Positions 1 through 20,389 of a stretch of 30,363 bases of DNA are shown in pieces; position 1 is the first letter of the stretch; the number at the start of each line of letters is the position of its first letter. Both the position numbers and the translations under genes were made by a program. Origin of the DNA: Mnemiopsis leidyi (lineage: Eukaryota; Ctenophora; Tentaculata; Lobata; Bolinopsidae); assembly GCA_000226015.1 (NCBI GenBank), contig JH156236.1, positions 91,083 through 121,445 of the forward strand. Direction: 5' to 3'. The notes under the pieces are model-generated. The model saw nothing but the letters and a program-made list of their open reading frames with translations, had not been told where the DNA came from and made no database searches.

Positions 1-1
1 T

Positions 2-89
<88 letters not shown>

Positions 90-98
90 CCTATCTCT
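1..98. repeat. (CT)n microsatellite
   Basis: Nearly perfect CT dinucleotide run from the window edge, degrading into TTTCTC and CTATCTC variants by about position 98. It probably continues to the left of the window. Confidence 0.95.
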
Positions 99-1920
99 CG
101 GTTATTTAAAATGAAAAGTAACCTGCAATTGCGAAACTGAGTTGAGTCACTATTAGCAGCAGAACTGCTATTCCACTTTGAATCATTCTGGAGGGTTATA
201 GTGTTTGCTTCCAAATACAAAAACCCTAGTAACAGTGAACTATGATTCTAAATGTATTCTAAAATCACCTGTTCTAATAAAGTATACTTAATCACAAAAA
301 ACCGAACAACTCGTTCGTTTAAGAAAATTTTCAAAAAGGTCCTTTTCGAAACCAGAGGAATTGAGCCAAAAAGTAGTGAATTTCTACAGGCTTACGATCA
401 GGGACCTAACTTTAGGCTCTTAAGCTAATCTAGGACACGCTTATCGGCCTTGATTTGTTCAAACGGCAAACTTGAGGTTTGAAAGAATTGATATGACATA
501 TTGGTAACCCAATAGGACATACAATCCAGGCAACAACCTGTTGTTTTAGGAAGTTTTACGATTTGGGCTCCTGGGTGATTACCTGGGGTAGGTTCAAATA
601 CAGGTATCAAGACTCCTGAGGTCTTTTGCGGTGATATCTATTGTTTTTTCGGTATATACTATGGGAGTCCTTGGGTACAGCTAGAAGGAGTTGTCCCCTG
701 GGGACACGGTAAGAAATCCTCCTTGTTCATTTGGAGGCCAAAAACCGTTGACCAAAAAAGAAGAAGGAGACAATTTTGTTTTTAGCAGCACGGCAAGAAG
801 AAAGAAATTCAAGAAGTTAAAAATGTGGTTGTGAGGATGGCTTTATCCGCGACCGATTAATTCATTATCTCTAAGCGTGGAATCTAACAGCTCTTACCGC
901 TCCGAGCTGTGCTCAGATTAACGTCTTAATGGTACTCACAAAATCTCTCTTAAGCTTAAACACCGAATGTCGATAAATCTTACAAACGTTACTAAAAATA
1001 GACAAGATTGCCAGAATCTCTGTTTAGCCCAATAAAAAAACAAGAAAAATTTTTTATTAGTCTGTCGTTTTGTGTCGTTCCAAGGAAGCCACTCATGACT
1101 GCAACAGGTATATAAATATATTTAGATCTTAAAGAAAAAAAGGAGTAGGACAGAGTAGAAAAATGACCTATTTTACTTTCTAGCCGTCTTAAGAGAACGC
1201 ATCTGAAGTGGATGGTGACAACAACTACAGGTGTGTGTACTTGTCAATATCTACCCGGGGGCTTAAGTCCCACGGCAGGATTTAAGGAAATACAATAAAC
1301 ATTTTCATTGTTATTAGATGCTTATACCATTGTTTTTTGAGGTTTGAACTAAAAGCCAACGGTGCAAGATTATTTGTGAGCAATTTAGAATTAAAAAAGT
1401 CATACAGACTATCATGTTTATGGGCTGGACTTGGGCAAGACACCTTCCTAGAGGAGGATGTCTTCCCATAATCTGTCGTTCTCGGTACTCCCGCAAGTTG
1501 AGTTTCTGTTTGCAGGCGTCAAGGACTTTAGCCATGATATTGAATGATTTTGTGATGGTTTAATTGTTGGCTATTTACTGCATTACGATGTAACGATGAG
1601 TCTGTTAAATACAGTTGTCTCAATGAAATCCTGACAGTCGACACGATGACACTGGGATGGTTTGGTAAACTTCGGATGACGCCAGTGACACCTGGTCCCC
1701 AGTGGGTTCCCAGTTTTCGGTGAAACGTCACAATTATAAAATTCTCACGTCTACATGTTAACTAGTTTCACAAGCTAAACTTGATAGGTTCCCAGATGTC
1801 GGTCACCCGAAAAAAGGGGAAGGAAAATTACAATATGGCAATATTAAACTTAAGTATTACCATAGCATAGGAAACCAAGTATGAACGAAAACGAGGAATT
1901 TCTCAACTCAAGCATTTCAG
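99..1920. other. Upstream region or long intron of beta-tubulin gene 1; no confident exon
   Basis: I looked for the missing upstream exons of beta-tubulin gene 1 (the counterparts of gene 2 exons 1-8) and found none, so this is either a long intron or the upstream exons are lost. On the minus strand, 425-610 is open for 61 codons with plausible composition, and 1314-1731 is open in two overlapping frames that could be one broken reading frame. I recognise no family in either. They may be mobile-element relics. Confidence 0.4.
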
Positions 1921-2794
1921 TTGCGTGCATGTTGCGAGGTAAGGTATCAATGAGAGAAGTGGACAAACACATGGCGGATCTCCAGGCCAAACACAGCTCC
2001 TCCTTTGTGGAGTGGGTGCCTAGCAACGTGAAAACTGCGTGTTGTAACGTCCCTCCTAAAGGTCTCAATGTTGCAGGTTCGTTGTTTTTTCAAATATCCT
2101 CCTGTTTCTCAAATATCCTCCTGTTTCTCAAATATCCCACTGTTTCTCAAATATCCTACTGTTGTGGAGGGTAATTTATTAAGACAAAACTAGACGTTTG
2201 TTTTTGTTGGAGCGACTAATAATTAATTAAATCAAAATGATCTTTGTCAATTTGATTAAAACGTTATTTCGCCATATTGGAATTTCAGGAACGTTTATCG
2301 GCAACAACACGTCTATACACGAATGCTTTGGAAGAACTTTGGAGAGATTCTCGCAAATGTTTTCCCGTAGAGCATTCACTCACTGGTATACCGGGGAGGG
2401 CATGGACCTTCAGGAATTTACTGAGGTTTGTTTGTGTTTGTTGGCTTGTGTACTCTACTGGCTGTGCTCTAATTTTACTCTAACTTTTCTCTAACTTTAC
2501 TCTAACTTTACTCTAACTTTACTCTAACTTTACTCTAACTTTACTCTAACTTTACTCTAACTTTACTCTAGTTTATCTCTAACCAGTCCAGTTGTTGCTG
2601 GGCCATTATCCAGCCTTAAATGGAGAATAAAATAGTAAATAGATACTTAACTCACTCTTACTTCAGTCTGACCAAACTCGACATCTCAGGCTGAGAACAA
2701 CTTGCGAGACCTGTGCACGGAGTACTTGAAATATCAGGAATGTGGAAGTGAGGGAGGGAGTGAGGACGAAGATGAAGTGTATGAGGAGGATTAG
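1921..2794 (+). CDS. Beta-tubulin gene 1, C-terminal exons only
   Basis: Three spliced exons encode the C-terminal part of a beta-tubulin: 1921-2076 (begins with the second and third bases of a codon after TTTCAG), 2289-2425, and 2690-2794 ending in TAG. Visible landmarks are [29 protein letters not shown] (human beta-tubulin has SSYFVEWIPNNVKTAVCDI), [18 protein letters not shown] and LQEFTEAENN, followed by an acidic tail ending EVYEED. Intron positions and phases match exons 9-11 of the tandem gene downstream, and the last two exons have identical lengths (137 and 105 bases), so the two are duplicates. The N-terminal three quarters is not visible in the window. The gene may extend left through a long intron or be 5'-truncated. 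The part seen has no internal stops. Beta-tubulin polymerises with alpha-tubulin into microtubules and binds GTP. Confidence 0.88.
2088..2161. repeat. 19-bp tandem repeat, about 4 copies, just inside an intron
   Basis: A unit of the form TTTCTCAAATATCCTCCTG repeats about four times with one or two substitutions per copy. It begins about 11 bases after the donor of beta-tubulin gene 1 exon 1921-2076 (donor GT at 2077). Confidence 0.9.
2467..2583. repeat. 11-bp tandem repeat (CTAACTTTACT)n in the last intron of beta-tubulin gene 1
   Basis: About ten copies of an 11-base unit start about 40 bases after the donor at 2426. Each unit carries CTAAC, which resembles a metazoan branch-point sequence, next to a pyrimidine-rich stretch. 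Confidence 0.93.
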
Positions 2795-3655
2795 AAACAG
2801 TTTCTGAGAAACTTACAAACTGTTGGTCAGTGTCGTTGATACAAAGTTGATTATAAGCAGCTCGTCCACCTCGATATGCGTGTGTTAAGGTGCTGAGGAT
2901 TGTTGTTGAGAAACTTTTAGAGCTAGAGTGTTTTACTATATTTAAATAGTGAACAATTTAGGTGAATAATTTTAGTTAACAATCAAAATTTAAGTGTTGT
3001 TATGTTTCGATTGTTTCTGACGCTGTTTTTTATTATTTGAACACTTTAATGGAAATTAATGATTTATTTATTGGCATGGTTTTTGTTTTTTTCTATTTCA
3101 TGAAATCTATAATTGTGTTATTTCACCATTTATTTTGTTGTCGATTTTGGGATTTCTTGTTTATTTAAAGTTTTATAAATTCATTTGTTTCCGTTGTAAG
3201 ACAACATGAATTATCATGGGTGTTTACCACAAACGTTATAAATAGTCTTTCTATAAAAACAATCTGCATGTTTGCTCAGTGTACACAGCTGCAGTAGCAG
3301 GCAAAGACTCCACACTTACCGTGCTTATTGATGATTTGCTTACATTTTGCTTCTTTGGGTTTGTTGTATAACATCAACAACATCGAATTTACCTGGAACT
3401 GTTTTTAAACCAGAAACTTTAAAGAGCGACTAGTTGCAAGATTTCAGTGTCGATAAATCAACATAAATTCCGAGAAATAGCTACATGATCTCGAACCCAA
3501 TATCAAATTTTTTTCATATTTGTTTGAGACATCCATACTTTTGCCATCTTCTCTGTACGTTTTACTCATGATTGAATGTCAAAAATATTCCCCCAATTTA
3601 CTTTAAACACATTTTGGGTTTACCAAACCTTCTCAAGTTCGAGAGAGAGATAAAG
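2795..3655. other. Intergenic spacer between the two beta-tubulin genes; likely 3' UTR of gene 1 and promoter of gene 2
   Basis: About 860 bases separate the stop of gene 1 from the ATG of gene 2. The stretch is AT-rich with no convincing ORF. I did not find a clear AATAAA signal after the gene 1 stop. Confidence 0.7.
3237..3244 (+). promoter_or_regulatory. Possible TATA box for beta-tubulin gene 2
   Basis: TATAAATA is a good match to the TATA consensus and lies on the coding strand in the spacer. The ATG is about 410 bases away, so the 5' UTR would be long. In such AT-rich sequence a chance match is quite possible. Confidence 0.25.
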
Positions 3656-11703
<8,048 letters not shown>

Positions 11704-12184
11704 TGCAATAATTACTGTGATTCTATTGATTAACTTGTGGTTTCCTATTATATTCCGTTATTTGATTTAATTCTTCGTATGAATATTTCTATAGTTAACT
11801 TGGAGAGGAGAGGGTTTAAGTTTAGACTAATAGCAGTAAACCATGGTTTTGTATATTTCTTTCTTGTCATCAGATTTATTAAATCGGTACTGTGTACTTT
11901 AATGATAAAGTAATTTTATTTATTTTTAAGGTTTTGTGTTATATTGTTCGGAATGATTTTTTTGATTAATTTTTTACTAGTACATATGTATATATTATAA
12001 CTTAGCAATCACATTGGAATTGCATTAAACCTTTGTAATTCATTTGAAGACGCTTATATGCTTCAAGAGGATAATTAATCTTGAGATTTCCTTTCCTTCT
12101 GTATGGGTACTAGATATTAAAAGCTGTGAATTTATGAAGTTTGTGTAATTAATTTTGTCGCAGAATCTTTTGTAATCTGATTGA
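11704..12184. other. 3' flank of beta-tubulin gene 2; no gene seen
   Basis: AT-rich sequence after the tubulin stop with many short T runs and ATTAAA-type hexamers (for example near 11878 and 12025) that could act as polyadenylation signals. No coding potential is apparent before the LINE begins near 12185. Confidence 0.6.
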
Positions 12185-14697
12185 ATAGATCGGGACGACG
12201 ATAAGTACTGCCAGGCCCTCATCTGCACATGTGAATCGCAAAAACTTTTCATTTGTGTTGTATATCGTCCTCCAGAGTGCCCCACTTTGAGCTTTAGATC
12301 GTGTTTGGACTTTATTGACCAGTACATCGCCCAAGGTGCTGATGGTGAATATCAGCTATCACTTCTTGGTGATTTTAATCTCCCCATTATAGGCTGGTCT
12401 AACTACTCCATCATCCCTGGTGGATCATCATGTTCCATGGAAACTGCAGGTCTCCTGTAGACTTTATGTCAGAGAATCTCTGTACCCAGCATGTCCTTGA
12501 CCCAACCAGAAACAACAATGTCCTCGACCTCTACATTTCAAACTCCGAGGACCTTGTTTCTCATGTCTCGACATCAGACACCCACTTATCAGACCATAGA
12601 CGTGTCGAGATTTATTTATCCTACAATCCATGCTCTATGGTTGCACATGATCCTCCCGATTTTACCATGTCATCTTTTAGAAGTCTCGATTTTCAAAAAG
12701 CTGACTTCAGTAAGATCAACAGTATGATATCCTCTACCAAATGGGCCGAACTCTTTGACTCATGTGACCAGGAGGATATTCCCGAGCTCTTTTCCGAGAC
12801 GCTACTTCAGCTATGTGAAGAATGTTGTCCGAGAAAAAAGCCGCCCAAGAACAAAGCCAGATCATCTGTGCGAATTCCATCTCGAAGAAAGAGACAGCTT
12901 CAGTCTCAGTTAAAAGTGGCTGAAAATAATCCACACAGCCCTTTAACTCAAATTGACTCTCTTTAACGGAAACTTGCCTTAGCTCACATCGACATCGGTG
13001 ATGCTATTAATCAAGATTTCCAACATCGTGAAGAGCAAGCTGTTGAGAAAGTAAAAAGTAACCCCAAATACTTCTACAGCTATGCAAAAAAGTTTTCTAA
13101 GAAAAAGAGCAACATAAGTTTGCTTTTTGACAAAGACGGCAACATAAAGTCTGACCCAAAAGAAATTGCCGATCTCTTGCAAAATCAGTTTTTGTCTGTT
13201 TTCAGTGATCCCTCAAATTTTCTTTGTAAGCGATATAGCTGATGCCATTGAAGACATTAATCCAAATGCTGCATCTGGTCCAGATGAAATTCCAGTATCA
13301 CTTCTTAAGAACTGCAAGGAAGCCATAGCAGAACCTATCCACCTTATTTGGAAAAAGTCCTTTTCTTCTGGGAGTGTTCCTAGCTCTTACAAGTTCTCCC
13401 ACGTCTTTCCTCTCCATAAAAAAGATAGCCGTGCTTTACCGGCTAATTACAGACCTATCTCTTTGACATCTCATGTTATCAAGATATTTGAGAGAGTCAT
13501 TAGAAAGAAGCTGGTAGACTATCTGGAGATAAATGATCTCATTTGTAATAAACAGCATGGTTTTAGATCTGGCCGAAGTTGTCTCACACAGTTACTTCAT
13601 CACTTTGACGACGTCTTGGAGGCCCTTGCTAACAATTCAGATTTTGACTCCATCTACCTTGACTATGCCAAAGCCTTCGACAAGGTTGACCACAAGCTTC
13701 TCCTGAGAAACTACAACNNNNNNNNNNNNNNNNNNNNNNNNNNNNNNNNNNNNNNNNNNNNNNNNNNNNNNNNNNNNNNNNNNNNNNNNNNNNNNNNNNN
13801 NNNNNNNNNNNNNNNNNNNNNNNNNNNNNNNNNNNNNNNNNNNNNNNNNNNNNNNNNNNNNNNNNNNNNNNNNNNNNNNNNNNNNNNNNNNNNNNNNNNN
13901 NNNNNNNNNNNNNNNNNNNNNNNNNNNNNNNNNNNNNNNNNNNNNNNNNNNNNNNNNNNNNNNNNNNNNNNNNNNNNNNNNNNNNNNNNNNNNNNNNNNN
14001 NNNNNNNNNNNNNNNNNNNNNNNNNNNNNNNNNNNNNNNNNNNNNNNNNNNNNNNNNNNNNNNNNNNNNNNNNNNNNNNNNNNNNNNNNNNNNNNNNNNN
14101 NNNNNNNNNNNNNNNNNNNNNNNNNNNNNNNNNNNNNNNNNNNNNNNNNNNNNNNNNNNNNNNNNNNNNNNNNNNNNNNNNNNNNNNNNNNNNNNNNNNN
14201 NNNNNNNNNNNNNNNNNNNNNNNNNNNNNNNNNNNNNNNNNNNNNNNNNNNNNNNNNNNNNNNNNNNNNNNNNNNNNNNNNNNNNNNNNNNNNNNNNNNN
14301 NNNNNNNNNNNNNNNNNNNNNNNNNNNNNNNNNNNNNNNNNNNNNNNNNNNNNNNNNNNNNNNNNNNNNNNNNNNNNNNNNNNNNNNNNNNNNNNNNNNN
14401 NNNAGGTTTGGAAACCTAGCGATTATTCCACCTTCACGAAAGAACAGCTCAGCAGCAAACCAGTCTTTGTTTGATAATTCATTTGCAGTTCAAGGGCCGA
14501 AGTTATGGAACGCAATGCCCTACCACCTGAATGTCATTCAAAACCTCGAGCAATTCAAAGACCAGCTCACCAAGTTCATGCTATCCCTCCCTGATATGCC
14601 ACCAATCAGGGGATTCACTCCACCTAACTCCAATTCTCTGCTGTGCTGGCGAAATGACCGAGGAACAACCTCGCTCTGGGGTGGTCGGATGATCTGA
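12185..14697 (+). mobile_element. Degenerate APE-type non-LTR retrotransposon (Jockey/CR1-like) with endonuclease and RT
   Basis: Fragments are in order. An endonuclease part at about 12188-12457 has CVVYRPP and LLGDFNLP. After a frameshift, 12430-12966 gives LDLYISN and the catalytic-type LSDHRRV block. A linker follows with a stop at 12964 (NPKYFYSYAKKFSKKKS). Then the RT runs in another frame from about 13220: NPNAASGPDEIP, ANYRPISLTS, KQHGFRSGRSC and LDYAKAFDKVDH. The gap 13718-14403 hides the usual FADD box. After it come GNLAIIP, FDNSFAVQGPKLWNAMP and a TGA at 14695-14697. Frameshifts and stops make it non-autonomous. It is 5'-truncated upstream of the endonuclease N-terminus, with no clear duplication at the ends. 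The family call is from motif style. Jockey versus CR1 is not resolved. Confidence 0.88.
13718..14403. other. Assembly gap (686 N)
   Basis: A run of N inside the LINE. The true length is unknown if the gap was sized by scaffolding. The region expected here is the RT palm with the FADD motif and the thumb. Confidence 1.
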
Positions 14698-14849
14698 TGG
14701 CCCTATCAACTTTTGATGAAACTCAACATAGGTCACATAGGTAGGTCATTAACAAATTGAGATAAACATTAAACATAAAGAATGCTTTTCCCCATTGACT
14801 AGGCCCCCATGAGTCCCCGAAATACCTCTCTCTATCACCTGTGTCTTAC

Positions 14850-15160
14850 AACAACTCTTAAAAGAAGTTCACCCCACAACACAACAATACGTCAAATACC
14901 CACACATAGGTCTACAAACCTCTAAGAGAAGTTAGCCCCACAATACAACAATACGTCAAATACCCACACATAGGTCTACATACCTCTAAGATAAGTTCAC
15001 CCCACAACACAACAATACCTCAAATACCCACACATAGGTCTACAAACCTCCAAGAGAAGTTCACCCCACAACACAACAATACCTCAAATACCCAGACATA
15101 CATCCACAAACCTCTAACGTCAAATACCGACACACATACGTCTACAAACCTCCAACGTGT
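14850..15160 (-). repeat. 64-bp tandem repeat (4 copies plus a 36-bp copy) carrying repeated splice-donor sequence
   Basis: The anchor CAAATAC recurs at 14893, 14957, 15021, 15085 and 15121, so the period is 64, 64, 64 and then 36. Read on the minus strand, each copy holds GAG|GT (mostly GAG|GTTTGT), with donor boundaries just left of 15150, 15112, 15048, 14984 and 14920. The rightmost one is the donor of the putative exon at 15150-15278. The repeat may belong to the intron of that gene rather than to the LINE 3' UTR. Confidence 0.85.
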
Positions 15161-15278
15161 TGAACTCAGTAATGTGTTCATGTTGCTGATGTTTGATCAG
15201 GGTGGTGTTGTTCCTCCCTCCGGTCATGATGTCCACCCAGTCCGGGATGTTATAACTCGAGCTGTTGTTATTGTTCAT
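15150..15278 (-). CDS. Putative first coding exon of an unrecognised minus-strand gene
   Basis: From an ATG at 15278-15276 the frame is open for 43 codons to GAG|GTTTGT. It would read ten further codons to a TGA if not spliced. The product starts MNNNNSSSYNIPDWVDIM and continues with a polar segment containing NNTT. It has no signal peptide or membrane segment. Third codon positions are strongly G/C (AAC, CCG, GAC, GTG, ATC, ACC, CTG) in an AT-rich neighbourhood, which supports real coding. No family is recognised. Later exons would lie to the left, where the LINE and the gap sit. I could not identify them. Confidence 0.45.
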
Positions 15279-18200
15279 AGCTCCCTTCTCTACTTTCCCT
15301 CCTCTACTTCCTCTAGTTTGTTCGGGTGAGGTTATTTAAGGTAGTTTGCAATGATTGCAGGGAGCAGACCTACAACTAAATCTTGGCAAATTTTAAGTAA
15401 TATAGTGAATTCAGCACCACAACTCAAAGACCAACGTAATAAAGATAGTATAATGATAGTTTAAAAAAATTGAAGTATTGATTTAAGTGAAAAATTGCGG
15501 CAACAGAAACGGTTACGAGCTTGCAAAACTTTCCTCAAGGCATCACGAACTGAAGCTCTAGAACTTTTTAAACTCTGTCAAAAGTTTAACGTGTTTTTAA
15601 AACGTTTGCTTTTTGATGAATTAGGGCTGGAAACTGTGAAAATACGGAGTACACAGTATCTCTGTTCCTTTTTGTTTTAACCGCTCAAATCGAGTGTACT
15701 GTAGACATGCTTGTTTTCATGGAATGTAGAAAATACCGGTAATTGAGCTATAGAGTTAGTCCACTGAACTATATAAATTGTTAATGAGTTTTAATCAATG
15801 ACTTGGAGGGAGATTCTAAGTCAATTTCGCTTTGCTGTCTGATCTTCTTCACTTTTGAGTTAGGGGTTTTGTTTTATTCGGACAAAATCAGCTGAAGCAT
15901 CATAATCAGATTATTGACGGACTGACTGGTAATTATAAGTGTCTGCCTGAATGTCCAAGAGCTAATAATTCAACAATGCAACCTCAATTTTCAAATTACA
16001 GCTATTTTGTCAAGTCTATTCATCAAAAACGGTGATCCGTGCAGAAAAGAGTTGCCCTTTGTTTTATAACTTTAATAAATCTCTAAATCACACCCGTGTT
16101 GCGCCTCGATCAAGGCCAGAAGTACACGAATTTCATAGTTACCGCAGTATCCTACAACTTCCCTAAGTTTTATACTTTTAAATCTAACCAAATAAAGAAT
16201 CTCATGCAAAACAGAACGGTATTTCTGGGGAGGTGTCTCAAATTTTTCAAGATTTTAGACCTAATTCCACAAACTTAATTGGACCTGCTTCACGGGTAGC
16301 GATCAAATACTCTCAGTGACACTCTCAATGGACACATATTGACCACCAAAAACGAAGGCAAGAGCAGTTAAAGAAATGGAGTTTGAAATTTGAGACACTT
16401 TCCTAGAAATAGCGTTCCCATTATTAATTTATTATCGTTACTCAAATAAATTTTAATCGATAGTAAACCTTCACGTTACACAGATCTTACCTTGCCCATC
16501 ATAGTTATAAATTCAAAGCATGAAAAGGTGAAATGGCAATGAATTCGTTTCTACTTAATTGAACATAATTTAGAGCAAATTGCTTAATTTGTCGTACACA
16601 TTTTGAAAATTACCCGTCTAATTTATGCGTCACGCTCATATAAAAGGTATCTAATTATTGTATTGTGATTTCCGTGTCTGAAGTCTATAATAGCTGAACA
16701 ATTTCACAGCGTATGGGGTAAGTTATAGATTAGAATTTCAGTTTTTCAAATTAAACCACATGGACTTTAAATGGTAAGGCATCAATTTTACATCAACGAC
16801 CGTCTAAAAAGCAGAAAACCGTTCATCTCACATAAGATCAACCTAATTAAAAACGGTCCCTTATAACGTGAATAATAAATATCTATTATATCAACAATTA
16901 TGGGTTACCGTTAAGTTGGAGAAGACCAATAACAAACTCTCTCCAAGACCAAGGACCTTGCATTGTAGGCGTTGTTTTCCTGTCATTTGCTGCAGTAATT
17001 GGCCGGGTCCTTCATTTGTATATATTGAAGTGAGGATATTTATCAGGGCGATTTTATAAAGTTTGAATAGCTGGCTAAAGAGCTTAGAGTCAGTTCCATC
17101 CGAAATTTAGGGAAGATTATACATTCTATGTGAGCCAGATCTTTTATCTAAAAAACGTCAAAAACTTTACTTCTGAACTTCGCGACGGTGAATGTCTGTT
17201 ATTATAGGGCTATGCAGCTACAAATTAGCTCGGATAACTCGGATTTGAAGCCGAATTGAACTGAACAGTTGAATCTGACTAATAGAAATGATTAAATGAA
17301 ATAAGACACTCTCATATGACTTAACAGAAATGACATGTTATGTAATTAACGAAACATATGCTTTTGAAAGATTTGTTCCTAAGCTAAATTATTAGCTAAA
17401 TTGCAATGATGAGGAAATGTCAAATGGCAGAGCCAGAAGAAAACTCGACAGCAATATTAAAATTGACAAATTTGTTGAACACAAAAAGCTGGTTTTGTTT
17501 TTTATTTTAAGCAGATAAACAACTTCACAGCATTTAAAGGAGTCGTGTGTTTCAAGTCAAGCTAACACATTTATTGAATTAGTTCATGTTAACCATAGCA
17601 AAATGCATTCTTTCAATTAGGTCTATACTGCTTTTCAATGGATGACCCAATGACTTATGATATTAATACCCATTATACCTAAAAACGTCGCATTAAGACA
17701 TGCCAAATGGCTTCCATTAAACTGCTAACCTCACAAAACAGGGTGTCGAAGTAGCTAAATTATCTACGTAATTTCTTTCATCATTAATGTGCCAGTTGCA
17801 TAGATACATAGTCATAAACCCATGAGGTAAGGCTTAAATTACGACTAAATGTTATAAAATCATTGCGTCAGAATTAATATAGGTTGCGATATACTATATC
17901 GCAGAGCGATAAAGTTTTGTAACGCATAGGATTTCTATATAGTACTGCACTTATAACCATTAATTATATCTCTACAACCTTATACCGATATCATTTTATA
18001 CACAATACCCGCATTAATTCGGCAGTGATTCATAGAGGCTAGATTTCTTCTTTGTAGACAGCCCTAGCTTAATTGAGAACACATTACTTGAATGACTACT
18101 ATATATATATCTCTTCAATCTCCATCAAGAGCTTTTCAAACATAGCCACGAGTTTTTTACCCCTTACCTTTCTTACACCTAACCTTTCTTATCCAACCCC

Positions 18201-20049
18201 TACAACCCCCTCACCCCTGGCACTTATTTAACCCCCCAATTTAGCTGCTCATTAGTCCTCCCAGTTCCCAATACATATAGCCTGCTTCACTTCATCTATC
18301 CCTCAAAGACGTGCAGAACAGTCGCTCTTAAAACATCCAACGGCAAAGTAAACAAAGATGAATCCAATGATAAATATGAGGGACCTAAAAATGAAACAAA
18401 ATAATAAGGAACTGCAAATTATGAAGGAATTAGAAGTGACTGTGACCACCCTAATTTGGGGACGAAGATAATGCAATGTCGAATTTTATGATGAGCGGTG
18501 TACAAAATTTCGAATTGCTACACTTATTACTATCAATATGTCTACTGACCACATATTTATAGAATATAACTATTTGTCGTCTCCCTATCATTCATCGCAT
18601 GGAATTGTATGCAAGATACATCACGATTTTAAGGAATCAGCTATAATTTTCTATAGGAACGCTAGTAAGCTAGTAGTATGTCACTGACGCGAGGTTGGTC
18701 TTACAACCTTACAAGTGTTTGGCACCGTGGGTCTAGGGTAAATAGTAAGAACAATTTTTTAGTTAAACCGAGGAGAACAAAATGTGAATTAAAGTTTAAA
18801 CAGTATAGAAGAAATGGGAGTTAAGTTTTGAAACTTTATACTTACCAGTAACTCAAGTTAAATTTACCAGTTCTCAATCTTCTGGTTACACAGATAGTAG
18901 ATTCTTTCTTGATTATCTCAGCTAACTGGAGAAGGTGTTATTCATTTTTTGCTGCAGTAGAATTAAGGGTGGGCAATTATCCTTTATGGGAGGGGAGTCT
19001 CCCGTTCGATCACTTTTGCCAGCGCTAAAATATACGGTAAGTTCTTATCCCCTAAATATCAATTGGGTTTCACACAATTTTGAATTGCAGAAAAAAGGTC
19101 AAGAGAGGTGCAATGATGCACAGCAGTAAAAACAAAAAAGGAAACAATCGAATGCCAAATTACTTTTTTTAAAAGCCAAAAAAACAATCAAGAAGGCCAT
19201 TTCCAAACTTTCCATTTTGGTGTAGCGATTAATTATCCTTAGGGAGAAACCCCACACCCTTTACTACTACTAGAGCTTAATCTAATAAAATTTAAAACGT
19301 GTTAAAAATGTGAACTACACAAGGAAAGTGTTGGAACAAAAGATAACCCTCAGTTCACTATAGTACACCACCTAATCAACAAGCTTTCAACCACGAAGAT
19401 AAACAAATATGGTATCATATTGTGTCATCCTGAATTAAACATAAGGTACCCAAACTACATAATAGGAGAGTATCAAAATATTGAATTTGTAAATTACTCA
19501 AACAATTACGGTCAAATTTATGAGAAGACTTATAATTGAATAGCAATTATGATATTGGCAATGTAAAATGATAATAGCGCTTATGATATCTCATAAGATC
19601 TAGTTACTATTACTAACAAATATCGATTACCAGTCTGTGCAATTGTTATGTAAAATGTATGATAATAATTTAATTGTATGTAGATTAAGTATGTCGATAA
19701 GTATATCTGTACATTCCGAACTACCGTCTGACAAATCGGTGTGTATGTGAATTGAGGAAAATGCATTTTGCTGGCGATTTTCCAAAACTGAATAGCTGGA
19801 AATGTTTCTAATTTCTCAAAGGGCTCTTCTATACTATCTAAATCAAACTCAACGACCAATGCTTATAAGTATCTATTTATCTTCTATATGTACACTATAG
19901 TCCGATCAACTTTTGTGCGGTTAATTGAGGACCGGACCTGTACGATTGCTTTATTCTCTAACTGATCTCCATCTACAGAGTCAAACCTAAAGTTGATGGA
20001 CAATGAAGATGATAAAGGATAAAAGTGAAATATTAACTTTAAGTTATTT
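15279..20049. other. Long gene-poor AT-rich stretch
   Basis: All open frames are short, AT-driven and without recognisable motifs. I see an inverted repeat at 16214-16417, a perfect 19-base palindrome at 17885-17903 (TGCGATATACTATATCGCA) and a C-rich patch near 18150-18240. I do not see coding exons, RNA genes or long repeats. Unrecognised regulatory sequence or small exons cannot be excluded. Confidence 0.5.
16214..16417. repeat. Inverted repeat, 32-bp arms, about 140-bp spacer
   Basis: The arm 16214-16245 matches the reverse complement of 16386-16417 with about four mismatches (core GTGTCTCAAATTT). It could be a fold-back element remnant. No flanking duplication was found. Confidence 0.7.
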
Positions 20050-20295
20050 GGGACCCACACCAAGATGCTGCGTATGCTGTATGGTGGTGATTGCTGAATG
20101 TCATATGAAGGGACAAGGACAGCAATGACGTACTGTTATAATAGAGGATGCTTCAGAAACTATCAGACAAGATCCTTGATCAGGAGCAGGAGATTAAAAC
20201 TGGCTGGACACTGCACATTAGTCATCCTGGCCTCTTGGCAAACGATCGACACATTGCGAAGTGATGCAAAAAGGGGTAGACCTAAAATTAAATAG
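20050..20295 (+). mobile_element. LINE ORF2 C-terminal relic
   Basis: The frame from about 20050 reads GTHTKMLRMLYGGDC, a stop, then MSYEGTRTAMTYC. Later come IRSRRLKLAGHC and a closing KRGRPKIK. The order TxMLR, RERRLRxAGHC-like and RGRPK is the well-known tail of many LINE ORF2 proteins after the RT. One in-frame stop at 20095-20097 shows decay. The RT itself is not present upstream, so this is a truncated insertion or remnant. Confidence 0.7.
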
Positions 20296-20358
20296 AGTTA
20301 TCTGCAGTTAACTGCGGCTGTTTTCAGTACGATTTAACTTTTAGGTCTGCAGTGGGTT

Positions 20359-20385
20359 TTTCTGTAGACTGAATGTCTACAGAAA
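20359..20385. repeat. Perfect hairpin, 11-bp arms, 5-base loop
   Basis: TTTCTGTAGAC and GTCTACAGAAA flank TGAAT. It lies about 60 bases beyond the LINE relic and might belong to its 3' end, but this is not established. Confidence 0.7.
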
Positions 20386-20389
20386 TCAG

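Noticed and set aside
3572-3655. Upstream in-frame ATG as the start of beta-tubulin gene 2
   Set aside because: It would add 28 residues before the conserved MREI motif, which must be N-terminal for tubulin autoregulation and is the universal beta-tubulin start.
12149-12334. Minus-strand ORFs over the LINE
   Set aside because: They are antisense to a clear APE endonuclease segment read on the plus strand (GDFNLP, VVYRPP).
13166-14419. A single 417-codon protein
   Set aside because: More than half of it is the N gap. The two ends are in different LINE frames, so it is not one intact protein.
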